In this document: in pieces, positions 10,000 through 18,259 of the stretch
Layout of the letters: every line of letters begins with the position of its first letter
Numbering within the stretch: the stretch's first letter is position 1
Assembly: GCF_002286815.1 (NCBI RefSeq)
Contig: NZ_MUNM01000025.1
Location: 105,689 to 169,688, forward strand
Source of the DNA: Pseudomonas sp. PICF141
GTDB taxonomy: Bacteria; Pseudomonadota; Gammaproteobacteria; Pseudomonadales; Pseudomonadaceae
Direction: 5' to 3'
Length of the DNA stretch: 64,000 nucleotides
Program-made: the position numbers and the translations under genes
The notes under the pieces: generated by a model
What the model saw: the letters and a program-made list of their open reading frames with translations, nothing else
The model's database searches: none
Told to the model about the DNA's origin: nothing

Positions 10000-12207
10000 A
10001 TGCACAACGACGGGAATGTAGTGCCCTTGCACAAGGCCGCTACCGACCAGGCGACTCACTCGCCGCTTGCCCGCCTGCCCGTGATTCTGCTTCAGGTTCG
10101 CGACAAGGCCGCTCAACAGCTCAAACAAGGTTTGCAGGCGCTGTTCGATAACGCCGACGACACCCTGTTCGAGATGGCCGATCGGGCCCGAGATAACGTC
10201 GAGCAGAACATCTTCTTCGAGGCCATGCGTGATTTGCGTCTCAAGCGCAAAAGCATCGAGCGCGGTTTTCTCGAACAATTCTTCGAGGCCTTCGTCAGCC
10301 TTGCGCAATACGACATTGCTCAAGCGGCCTTGCGCCGGGCATTGGTTTTCGATGCCTCGGCCTCGATGCCCCATGACGACATGGAGCGTAACGTGGCGGT
10401 GGAGGCCATGGTTGGCAAAGTACTGAATCGGGACGGCTTCGCCCTTGATCAGCTCACCGCCCGACTCAGCACACTGCTGGGCAAGACGCTGGTCGAACAG
10501 CACAATCCCCTGGGGCCGACGCTGCTTTGCGAGTATTTCTTGCAGGCTGGGCGCAACCTGGGGATGGAGATCAAGGTCAAGCTGATCATCCTCAAGCTGT
10601 TTGAACGCTATGTGCTCAGCAATGCTGATCAACTCTACGCCGAAGCCAATCAACTGCTGATCGCCACCGGTGTACTGCCGGACCTCAAACCCGCCCCGGC
10701 ACGGCGTGCGACCGACCGGGCGGCTGCCAGTGTTCGTGCTGATCCCGCCGAGACAGGCGTGCGAACTGGCAATACACAGATCGACGAAGGCGTGCAGCAA
10801 GTCTTCGCCGCCTTGCAGGAATTGCTGTTCCACGTGCGTGGCAGCGTTGCGCCGACGCTGGAAGTCAGCGCCCAAACCCAACCCATCTCAACCCGCGATC
10901 TGCTGCGCCTGCTCTCGCATTTGCAGCAATACGTGCCAGCGCTGGCGGCTCAGGACGACTTTGACCTGCGCACCCAACTCGAACAACTACTGACCCGGGT
11001 CAGCGTCAAAAGCGGCAAGTCCCGCGTGGTGGGAGTGGCCGACGAAGACGTGATCAACCTGATCGCCATGCTCTTCGAATGCATCCTCGATGACCGCAAC
11101 CTGCCGGACTCGCTCAAGGCTCTGATTGGCCGTTTGCAGATCCCGATGCTGAAAGTCGCGGTGCTCGACAAGAGTTTTTTTAGCCGCAGCAGCCATCCCG
11201 CCCGGCGTTTACTCAACGAAATTGCTGCGGCGGCCATGGGCTGGGGCGAGTGCGATGACCATGAGCGCGATAGCCTGTACCTGCGCATCGAGCAAGTGGT
11301 GCAGCGTTTGCTGAACGACTTTGTCGATGACCCGGCAATCTTTTCCGAATTACTGGCCGATTTTCTTGCCTTCACCCATGACGAGCGCCGTCGCAGCGAA
11401 TTACTTGAGCAACGCACCCGTGACGCCGAAGAAGGCCGTGCCAGGACCGAACTGGCGCGTCAGCGTGTCGAGCAGGCGCTGAACCAGGCGTTGATGGGCA
11501 AGGTGCTGCCGCACAGTGTGGTGGCGTTTGTCCAGGAGGCCTGGAGCAAAGTGCTGTTGCTGACCTGCCTCAAGCACGGTGATCAGTCCGCCGAATGGCA
11601 TGCCGATGTGCAGACCATGGCGCAACTGATCTGGAGCGTGCAGCGCCATGACGAGCCTGACGCGAGTCTGCGTTTGTTGTCGCTGGTACCGGGGTTGCTC
11701 AAGTCGTTACGCGATGGTTTGAACAGTTCGGCATTCGATCCGTTCGCCACCGGCGAGTTTTTCAGCAAGCTGGAAGCTTTGCATGTGCAGTTGTTCGAAC
11801 GTCCGGACCAGAAAAGCATGGCTGTTGACGCTCCGATGATGGTCGAAGTGCAGCAGCAAATCGTGCTTCGCACCGCTGACGAAGGCCCGGTTGAAACCCC
11901 ATCGATGCGTTTGCCCGAGGACGATTTCGCGTTGCTTCAAGTCGATCAGTTGCGCCTGGGCTGCTGGGTCGAGTTTCAGGAAGACCAGGAAAACACCTTG
12001 CGCTGCAAGTTGGCGGCGATCATTCAAGCCACCGGCAAGTACATCTTCGTCAACCGTACCGGGATGAAAGTGCTGGAGCACAGTCGCACCGCTCTGGCCC
12101 TGGAATTCCGGCGTGGCGCGGTGCGAACGCTGGACGACACCTTGCTGTTCGACCGGGCGCTGGAGTCGGTGCTGGGTAATCTGCGGCGTCTCAATCGCGG
12201 CAAGTGA
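10000..12207 (+). CDS. DUF1631 family protein
   Basis: 735 residues from ATG 10000 (TCAGGAGGCTTGG upstream); the longer frame from 9910 lacks a ribosome-binding site. It is a mostly helical soluble protein, no signal peptide or membrane segment, matching my recollection of DUF1631 proteins, often mis-named thymidine phosphorylase in Pseudomonas genomes. Features include HPARRLLNEIAAAAMGW at about 400, a charged helical stretch near 470-490, and a small beta-rich C-terminal domain (LRLGCWVEFQE...KYIFVNRTGMKVLE), reminiscent of a PilZ-like barrel but without an RxxxR motif that I can point to. Function unknown. ampD follows 63 bases later. Confidence 0.85.
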   Translation: MHNDGNVVPLHKAATDQATHSPLARLPVILLQVRDKAAQQLKQGLQALFDNADDTLFEMADRARDNVEQNIFFEAMRDLRLKRKSIERGFLEQFFEAFVSLAQYDIAQAALRRALVFDASASMPHDDMERNVAVEAMVGKVLNRDGFALDQLTARLSTLLGKTLVEQHNPLGPTLLCEYFLQAGRNLGMEIKVKLIILKLFERYVLSNADQLYAEANQLLIATGVLPDLKPAPARRATDRAAASVRADPAETGVRTGNTQIDEGVQQVFAALQELLFHVRGSVAPTLEVSAQTQPISTRDLLRLLSHLQQYVPALAAQDDFDLRTQLEQLLTRVSVKSGKSRVVGVADEDVINLIAMLFECILDDRNLPDSLKALIGRLQIPMLKVAVLDKSFFSRSSHPARRLLNEIAAAAMGWGECDDHERDSLYLRIEQVVQRLLNDFVDDPAIFSELLADFLAFTHDERRRSELLEQRTRDAEEGRARTELARQRVEQALNQALMGKVLPHSVVAFVQEAWSKVLLLTCLKHGDQSAEWHADVQTMAQLIWSVQRHDEPDASLRLLSLVPGLLKSLRDGLNSSAFDPFATGEFFSKLEALHVQLFERPDQKSMAVDAPMMVEVQQQIVLRTADEGPVETPSMRLPEDDFALLQVDQLRLGCWVEFQEDQENTLRCKLAAIIQATGKYIFVNRTGMKVLEHSRTALALEFRRGAVRTLDDTLLFDRALESVLGNLRRLNRGK

Positions 12208-12270
12208 TCGCCGCCGAGGGGCTATCGCGGCATACTGGGCACCAACACAGTTGTCGTTGAAGGAACCTGT

Positions 12271-12825
12271 ATGCAGTTGGACCCCGCGAGCGGTTGGTGC
12301 CAGGGCGTGCGCATATGCCCCTCGCCTAACTTCAATGCGCGCCCCGAGGGCGAAATTTCCCTGTTGGTGATCCACAACATCAGTCTTCCGCCTGCGCAGT
12401 TTGCGACCGGCAAGGTGCAGGAATTTTTCCAGAATCGTCTGGATGTCACGGAACATCCCTACTTTGCAGGAATCGCCGACCTGCGGGTGTCTGCGCACTT
12501 TCTGATCGAACGTGACGGCATCGTCACTCAGTTTGTCTCTTGTCTGGAGCGCGCCTGGCACGCTGGCGTCTCGTGTTTCGAGGGACGGGAAACCTGTAAC
12601 GATTTTTCCGTGGGCATCGAGCTCGAAGGCACGGATGATCTGCCGTTCACCGACGCCCAGTATCAAGCGTTGACGGCCCTGACCCGACAGCTGCAAAGCG
12701 CCTTCAAGGACATCACCGCACAACGCATCTGCGGTCATAGCGACATCGCCCCCGGGCGCAAGACTGATCCGGGACCGGCGTTTGACTGGGCACGCTATCG
12801 CGCGGCTCTGGAAAAAAAGGAGTGA
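12271..12825 (+). CDS. ampD: 1,6-anhydro-N-acetylmuramyl-L-alanine amidase AmpD
   Basis: 184 residues, usual length. The Amidase_2 fold shows the zinc ligands H35 (LLVIHN), H156 and D166 with catalytic K164 in CGHSDIAPGRKTDPG. The central motif VSAHFLIERDGIVTQFV is typical. AmpD removes stem peptides from anhydromuropeptides in the cytoplasm during cell-wall recycling, thereby keeping AmpR-controlled beta-lactamase induction low. Its stop TGA (12823-12825) is two bases before the ampE ATG, so the pair is translationally linked. Confidence 0.97.
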   Translation: MQLDPASGWCQGVRICPSPNFNARPEGEISLLVIHNISLPPAQFATGKVQEFFQNRLDVTEHPYFAGIADLRVSAHFLIERDGIVTQFVSCLERAWHAGVSCFEGRETCNDFSVGIELEGTDDLPFTDAQYQALTALTRQLQSAFKDITAQRICGHSDIAPGRKTDPGPAFDWARYRAALEKKE

Positions 12826-12827
12826 CA

Positions 12828-13664
12828 ATGAGTTTTCTGGTGCTGCTGTTGGCGGTGTGGATCGAGAAATTCTCGGCCCTGCGTCATCAGATTCAACGTG
12901 ATGGCGGTTGGGTGCGTGAGCTGAACAAGCTTGAAGCCAACCCGCGCATGACAAACCGTCCGTGGCTGATACTGGTGGTGCTAGTGTTGTTGCCGGTGGC
13001 GCTGCTGGGTTTGCTGTTGGTGGTGCTGGAGCCGGTAGCTTACGGTTTGCTGGCGTTGCCGGTGCATCTGCTGGTGGTGATCTACAGTCTGGGCCGTGGT
13101 GATCTGCTGGCCGGCCTCGGGCCATTCCGCGATGCCTGGCGTCGGGAAGACCTGCAAGCCGCTGCCCATGTGGCCAAACGTGACCTGAATATTTGCGCCG
13201 ACAGCGGCGAGCAACTGCTGGAGCGAGTTGAAGGGCATCTGTTGTGGCAAGCCTATCAGAGCTTTTTTGCGGTGATCTTCTGGTACTTCCTGCTAGGCCC
13301 GGTTGCCGCATTGAGCTATCGACTGCTGGCGCTGGCCGAGGAACACGGGCAGAACCTGGCCGTGGTCGAGCGAGCGGCACAGCTGCGTCATGCGTTCGAT
13401 TGGGTACCGGTGCGCCTGCTGGCGGCCAGCTTCGCATTGGTCGGCAACTTTGTTGCGGTCGGCCGAGTGATGTTGAACGAGCTACTGAACTGGAACATCA
13501 GCGCCGCCCAGTTGATCGAGAAGGTCGGTTTGGTGGCCGGTGAAATTCCGGCGCCGGTGGTCGGGCCGGACGGCATCAACAGCCTCGACCGGATCTGGGA
13601 ACTGCTGCTGCGCGCGGCGGTGCTTTGGTATGCCGGGTTTGCGGTGTGGACTGTTTTGTCCTGA
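12828..13664 (+). CDS. ampE: AmpE, inner-membrane protein of the amp locus
   Basis: 278 residues from ATG 12828; the run GAAAAAAAGGAG provides the ribosome-binding site, so this start is preferred to GTG 12822. N-terminal MSFLVLLLAVWIEKFSALRH, then several hydrophobic segments (about 45-75, 140-165, 200-215 and the C-terminus), as in the regulatory signalling modulator AmpE. The protein is encoded with AmpD and is thought to act as a membrane sensor or transporter in beta-lactamase induction, but its biochemical role is unresolved. Confidence 0.92.
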   Translation: MSFLVLLLAVWIEKFSALRHQIQRDGGWVRELNKLEANPRMTNRPWLILVVLVLLPVALLGLLLVVLEPVAYGLLALPVHLLVVIYSLGRGDLLAGLGPFRDAWRREDLQAAAHVAKRDLNICADSGEQLLERVEGHLLWQAYQSFFAVIFWYFLLGPVAALSYRLLALAEEHGQNLAVVERAAQLRHAFDWVPVRLLAASFALVGNFVAVGRVMLNELLNWNISAAQLIEKVGLVAGEIPAPVVGPDGINSLDRIWELLLRAAVLWYAGFAVWTVLS

Positions 13665-13696
13665 TTTCTGCTTTGAGTCGAAAAGATCGCAGCCCT

Positions 13697-13821
13697 GCAG
13701 CTGGCGAAGCCTGCGTTCGGCTGCGCAGCAGTCGTGAATCCTGCGTGCACGGTTAGCCTGACAAAATGCAGTGCTTGAGCTGGCGACTGCTTCGCAGCCG
13801 AACGCAGGCTTCGCCAGCTGC
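13697..13821. repeat. REP-type inverted repeat after ampE
   Basis: Left arm 13697-13734 starts GCAGCTGGCGAAGCCTGCG; right arm 13784-13821 is its near-exact complement, ending CAGGCTTCGCCAGCTGC. The arms are about 37 bp with one mismatch, separated by about 49 bases. A related but diverged element lies at 36078-36222. The 299-base ampE-chemoreceptor gap contains this element plus the FliA-type promoter. Confidence 0.9.
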
Positions 13822-13848
13822 TACAAGGCTGCGTGTCTGTCGTTAACC

Positions 13849-13875
13849 TTAAGTTACAAAACCTTCCGCCGATTT
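13849..13875 (+). promoter_or_regulatory. Putative FliA (sigma-28) promoter of the chemoreceptor gene
   Basis: TTAAGTTA, then exactly 11 bases, then GCCGATTT. The remembered flagellar sigma consensus is TAAAGTTT-N11-GCCGATAA, so both boxes and the spacing agree. It ends 88 bases before the GTG start of a methyl-accepting chemotaxis protein, a class often under FliA control. Confidence 0.72.
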
Positions 13876-13963
13876 AGGCTATACAGGGATAGCGCCAATA
13901 GTGGCTATCTGCTGTCTCTGCGCGCCTGCCATAAAAATAAGAATTCAAAAGGGAGACTTCACA

Positions 13964-15994
13964 GTGAAGAGCTTGCTCTATCCCGCCGTCGCGCTGATGA
14001 ACCGCCTGAGCTTCGGCATGAAGTTCAGCCTGATCAGCGTGCTGTTCCTCGTGCCGATGCTGGTGACCAACTTCTATCTGGTGCGCGATTCCTATCGCGA
14101 ATTCCAGGGCACCCGGGTCGAGCTGCAGAGCCTCGACCTGCTGGGCAGCGGCCTGAGCCTGCGCCGGGATCTGGAAACCCTGAACAACCTGGTGCAGATC
14201 AACGTCACCCTTGGCCAGTCCGGCAAGGCCGGTGCTGTCGAATCGACTATCAGTGCTCTGGAGCAAAGCGTTCTGAGCCGTTTGCAAGGGTTGGCGGCGA
14301 TGACCACTGACCCGGAGCAAATCACCTTTTTCAATGGCAAGCGCGACGAAATGATCGCCGCGTTCAAGGCCCAGCAAACGGAAACCTCCCTGCAAAGTAA
14401 AAGTGCGCTGATCGGCAAATTGCTCGGCAATGCGCAGATTTTCAGCCAGATCATTGCCAGTCAGGCCGGTTTGAGCCGCGACAGCCAGAGCGACATGCGT
14501 CAGCTGAGCGAGCTCATTATCAACGTCACGCCAGCTGTCACCCAGACGCTCGGCGAAGGCCGGGCAATGGGGTCTTACTCGTTGGGGCAGGGTTTTCTCA
14601 ATTCGGCGTCGAGCACCCGTTTCGATGAATTGCTGGCGCAGATCGAAAAGCTTCAGGCTGAATACGCTCTGAAATTGCAGGACGCGCTGGGCTCCAGTAA
14701 AGCGGCGCACGAAACCCTGGCTGCTCAGGCCGAAAGCAGCAAGGCTTCCCTGAAAAAGGCCAGTGAACTGTTCGAAGAACAGGTGGTGATGGCCGATACC
14801 CTCGATGCGCCGTGGCAGGCTTTTTACGATCAGGTCACAGGCCTGCTCGACCAGACCTACCAACTCAACGAAGCCACCCTGAAGTTTCTCGGCATCCAGT
14901 TGCAGCAGCGACTGGAGCAGCACCGCACCCACATGATCCTGCAGGCAGTGGCGCTGACGGTCGTGTTTGTGTTGATTTTTTACCTCTATGGCGGTTTTTA
15001 CGCCTCGACCCGTACCACGCTCAAGCGGCTTGGCGCGGTGATGGATAAAGTGGCGGCCGGCGACATGACCGTGACCTTCAGCGCCAACAGTCGCGATGAA
15101 CTGGGCGAGTTGGGCGAGGTGTTCACCGCCACCGTGAAGAAAATCCATGACCTGATCGAGCGGGTGGGCCAGACCGTTGGTGAGGTCGAGCGGCAGGCCG
15201 GCCAAGTCGAAAATGTGTCCGCCCAGAGCAACCAGGCGGTGGCGGGGCAACGCACGCAGATCGAGCAGGTCGCCACCGCGATGAACCAGATGTCAGCCAC
15301 GTCTCTGGAGGTGGCACGCAGTGCTGCGGCGGCCGTGAGCAGCGCCCACAGCGTCAACGACGAGACCATCAGCGGGCGCGGGCTGGTGGAGTCTCAGCAG
15401 GGCAGCATCGCTGCACTGGCCAGCGAGATCGATCAGTCGGTGCGGGTAATCAATCAACTGGCCAACGACAGCCAATCCATCAGTCGTGTGCTGGAAGTGA
15501 TCAAAAGCATCGCCGAACAGACCAACTTGCTGGCGCTCAACGCGGCCATCGAAGCCGCGCGCGCAGGCGAGCAGGGCCGTGGTTTTGCGGTAGTGGCAGA
15601 CGAGGTCCGGACCCTGGCCAAACGCACCCAGCAATCGACCGAAGAAATCGAGCAGATGATCGCCAAGCTGCACAGCGGTGTCGGTGCGGCGGTCAAGGCG
15701 ATGGGCACCAGCCATCAGATGGCCAACGGCACGGTCGGGCAGTCGGAAAAGGTCCAGCAGGCGCTGGAAAACATCCTCGGCGCCGTCGGCATGATCGTCG
15801 ACCAGAACCAGCAGATCGCCGCCGCGGTTGAGCAGCAGACCGCTGTGGCTCATGACATCGACCAGAACATCGTCGAGATCAACCGCGCCGGCGAGCGTAC
15901 TGCCGACGGCGCGCACCAGACCGAAAATGCCAGCCGGGCGTTGTCGGCGCAGGTGGTGGAACTCAAGCAATTGATCAGTGCGTTCCGGGTTTGA
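13964..15994 (+). CDS. Methyl-accepting chemotaxis protein
   Basis: 676 residues from GTG 13964, chosen because GGGAGA lies seven bases upstream and the product begins with a normal membrane anchor. First membrane segment about 20-40, helical periplasmic ligand domain about 41-325, second membrane segment about 330-350, HAMP about 352-405, then the signalling domain with the hairpin tip around [20 protein letters not shown] and [14 protein letters not shown]. No C-terminal CheR-tethering pentapeptide is visible. It relays an unknown ligand signal to CheA/CheW. The ligand domain looks like a long helical bundle without dCache motifs I can identify. Confidence 0.95.
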   Translation: MKSLLYPAVALMNRLSFGMKFSLISVLFLVPMLVTNFYLVRDSYREFQGTRVELQSLDLLGSGLSLRRDLETLNNLVQINVTLGQSGKAGAVESTISALEQSVLSRLQGLAAMTTDPEQITFFNGKRDEMIAAFKAQQTETSLQSKSALIGKLLGNAQIFSQIIASQAGLSRDSQSDMRQLSELIINVTPAVTQTLGEGRAMGSYSLGQGFLNSASSTRFDELLAQIEKLQAEYALKLQDALGSSKAAHETLAAQAESSKASLKKASELFEEQVVMADTLDAPWQAFYDQVTGLLDQTYQLNEATLKFLGIQLQQRLEQHRTHMILQAVALTVVFVLIFYLYGGFYASTRTTLKRLGAVMDKVAAGDMTVTFSANSRDELGELGEVFTATVKKIHDLIERVGQTVGEVERQAGQVENVSAQSNQAVAGQRTQIEQVATAMNQMSATSLEVARSAAAAVSSAHSVNDETISGRGLVESQQGSIAALASEIDQSVRVINQLANDSQSISRVLEVIKSIAEQTNLLALNAAIEAARAGEQGRGFAVVADEVRTLAKRTQQSTEEIEQMIAKLHSGVGAAVKAMGTSHQMANGTVGQSEKVQQALENILGAVGMIVDQNQQIAAAVEQQTAVAHDIDQNIVEINRAGERTADGAHQTENASRALSAQVVELKQLISAFRV

Positions 15995-16030
15995 TGCTAC
16001 AGAGTTGATTTACTGTGGGAGCGAGCTTAT

Positions 16031-16150
16031 GTGGCGAGGGGGCTTGCCCCCGTTGGGTCGCGAAGCGGCCCCCGGCGCCCATCCAGACAGACCAGGTTGT
16101 CCGGATTTGCGACTGCTTCGCAGCCGAACGGGGGCAAGCCCCCTCGCCAC
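16031..16150. repeat. REP/BIME element, 'GTGGCGAGGGGGCTTGCCCCCG' family, copy 1
   Basis: Left arm starts GTGGCGAGGGGGCTTGCC; right arm ends GGCAAGCCCCCTCGCCAC. Inner arms GGTCGCGAAGCGGCC / GCGACTGCTTCGCAGCC also pair partly. The same element occurs at 25842-25972 and 50755-50884 with conserved arms and variable centre. Confidence 0.93.
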
Positions 16151-16182
16151 AAAAGCCCACAGGTAGTGCGTGAATCAACGGA

Positions 16183-16959
16183 CTACCAGTTGAACAGCTC
16201 ACACGCATTAACCGTGCTGGCGGCAGCCAGTCGTTCGGGGCTGACGGCCATGATGGCAGCCAGTGCCGCGCAGATCGCCGGCAAATGAGCCGGGCTATTA
16301 CGTTGACCGGCAAACATGGCGGGGGCCATGTCCGGTGAGTCGGTCTCCAGTACCACCGATTCGACCGGCAAACCGGCGAGCACGCGGTGCATGCGCAGGG
16401 CCTGCGGCCAGGTCGCGGCACCACCCAGGCCGAGTTTGAAACCCAGCTTGATGTATTCGCGAGCCTCTTCCTGACTACCGGCGAAGGCATGAATGATCCC
16501 TGCGCGCTTCAAGCGAAACCGTTTGAGCGTGGCAATCACTGCCGCATGGCTGCGTCGCACATGAATCAGCGCCGGCAGATTGAAGTCCGCTGCCAATTGC
16601 AGTTGGGCGTCGAACAGCACTTGCTGGCGTTCGCGATCCAGGGTTTCGATCAAGTAATCCAAGCCGATCTCGCCCACCGCACATAGCTGCCGATGGCCCG
16701 CCAGACGCGTCAGCCAGTCACCGAGTTCGGTCAAATCCTCAGGCCGATGGTCATCCAGATACACCGGATGCAAACCAAACGCCGCATACAGATCGGCATC
16801 GCTTTGCACCAGGTCCCAGACCCGCTGCCAATTGGCCTGATAAACCCCCAACACCACCATCCGCCGCACGCCGAGAGCGCGACTCTCGGCCAACAGTGCC
16901 TGACGATCCATGTCGAAATCCGGGAAATCCAGATGGGTGTGGGTGTCGATCAGTTCCAC
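16183..16959 (-). CDS. TatD-family metal-dependent hydrolase
   Basis: 258 residues starting at GTG 16959. Metal-binding motifs of the TatD TIM barrel are visible: DTHTHLDF (H7, H9), AVGEIGLDY, LPALIHVRRSHA, IHAFAGSQEEA and LETDSPDM. Members are 3'-5' DNA/RNA exonucleases or DNases active on damaged or degraded nucleic acid; the substrate of this paralogue is not known. The start lies only three bases after the cra stop, so it is the second gene of a cra-tatD unit on the minus strand. Confidence 0.93.
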   Translation of the reverse strand: MELIDTHTHLDFPDFDMDRQALLAESRALGVRRMVVLGVYQANWQRVWDLVQSDADLYAAFGLHPVYLDDHRPEDLTELGDWLTRLAGHRQLCAVGEIGLDYLIETLDRERQQVLFDAQLQLAADFNLPALIHVRRSHAAVIATLKRFRLKRAGIIHAFAGSQEEAREYIKLGFKLGLGGAATWPQALRMHRVLAGLPVESVVLETDSPDMAPAMFAGQRNSPAHLPAICAALAAIMAVSPERLAAASTVNACELFNW

Positions 16960-16962
16960 GGC

Positions 16963-17958
16963 TCAGCCCTGCAGAATTCGCTGCTTGAAGGTCCGCGCGA
17001 TGGCCTGCACGCCGGGCTTGTAATCGGCCTGTTCGATGGCCGCCAGTGCCAGTTGCAGCGCCTTGTCGGCGATCAGCTGATGCTGCTGGGACATGGCGTT
17101 GACCGGCAGCGGCAGGAAGTCCAGCAACTGCGTATCACCGAAGGTGCCCAGGCGTAGCGGGCGGGTTTTCAGCGGGAAGTCATGCAAGGCATCGAACACG
17201 CCCTGAAGCAGCACGTAGGAGGTGGTCACCAACGCATCCGGCAAATGGCCCAGGCGCTGAAGCAACTCTTCCATCAATTGCTTGCCGCACTCACGGCTGA
17301 ACGACTCGCCGTGTTCGATCAGCGCTTCGCCTTTGAAGCCGTTCAGCGCTTCCTTGAAGCCCGCCGCCCGTTCCTGGCTGATACTCAATTCGGGACGCGC
17401 GCCAATCAGCGCGATCTGCTTGGGCAACGGGTCCAGCAGGCTGCGGGTCAGGTGCAGACTGGCTTCGCGATCGTCACTGATCACCGAGCAGAAGTGCTCG
17501 GGCTCCATCACCCGGTCGATGGCGATGATCGGAATGCCTTTGGCCTGCAACTGGCGATAGCTATCGTCGCCGGCCGGCAGGCAACTGGCGACGATCAGCG
17601 CATCGCAGCGGCGGGCGCGGAACAGTTGCAGCAATTGCCGTTCGCTGTCTGGCGCATCGTCGGAGCTGGCGATCAGCAACTGATAGCCGCGAGCCCGGGC
17701 GCCTTGTTCCAGCAGTTTGGCGATTCGCGCGTAACTGGGGTTTTCCAGGTCCGGCAGAATGAACCCCAAAGTGCGGGTATGCCGACTGCGCAGTCCAGCG
17801 GCCTGAGGGTTAGGAGTGAAGCCGTGTTGTTCGACAACTGCTCGCACGCGCTCGACGGTGGCGCTGCTGATACGTTGCTGTTCGGCCTTGCCGTTGATGA
17901 CATAACTGGCGGTGGTCACGGAGACGCCGGCCAACTGTGCAATATCACTGAGTTTCAA
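16963..17958 (-). CDS. cra: Catabolite repressor/activator Cra (FruR), LacI family
   Basis: 331 residues. The start is TTG at 17958, with AAGGAAATACCGGG before it; the product then begins MKLSDIAQLAGVSVTTASYV, matching the Cra helix-turn-helix. The effector domain follows from about 60, with LGFILPDLENPSYARIAKLL. In Pseudomonas Cra/FruR mainly controls the fructose PTS operon and responds to fructose-1-phosphate. It diverges from fruBKA, with its operator in between. Confidence 0.95.
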   Translation of the reverse strand: MKLSDIAQLAGVSVTTASYVINGKAEQQRISSATVERVRAVVEQHGFTPNPQAAGLRSRHTRTLGFILPDLENPSYARIAKLLEQGARARGYQLLIASSDDAPDSERQLLQLFRARRCDALIVASCLPAGDDSYRQLQAKGIPIIAIDRVMEPEHFCSVISDDREASLHLTRSLLDPLPKQIALIGARPELSISQERAAGFKEALNGFKGEALIEHGESFSRECGKQLMEELLQRLGHLPDALVTTSYVLLQGVFDALHDFPLKTRPLRLGTFGDTQLLDFLPLPVNAMSQQHQLIADKALQLALAAIEQADYKPGVQAIARTFKQRILQG

Positions 17959-18100
17959 CCCGGTATTTCCTTGTTTATTCGAGCGTGCCCGGCATTTTCG
18001 CCAATCCTACCCGATTCGGCAGGCGATCATTGTGGCAGCACATCCGACAATTGGACTTCAAGGATGAGACATTATCGAGTAACGTGCCTAACATTCTAGA

Positions 18101-18112
18101 TTAAACGTTTCA
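18101..18112 (+). promoter_or_regulatory. FruR/Cra operator upstream of fruB
   Basis: TTAAACGTTTCA, identical to the FruR operator I recall for the P. putida fruBKA promoter. It lies 147 bases before the fruB ATG and 142 bases before the cra start, in the 301-base divergent region (17959-18259). Only one copy was found; the rest of the gap shows no other recognisable site, but must hold both promoters. Confidence 0.85.
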
Positions 18113-18259
18113 GCAGGCGTATTTTCTACGTTCCAGGTCGCTTTGAACGGTTCTGCCGCAAAACCGCCAAAACTGCCCCTGAAAAGGCGCTCCCAAAGGG
18201 CCTAAGCTGAATCAATCAAAACAATACCTGGCGTCACACGGCGCCAAAAAGGAGAAAGC

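Noticed and set aside
13697..13821. CRISPR-like array in the repeat-rich gaps
   Set aside because: Repeats are inverted pairs (REP/BIME), not short direct repeats with regular spacers, and no cas genes occur.
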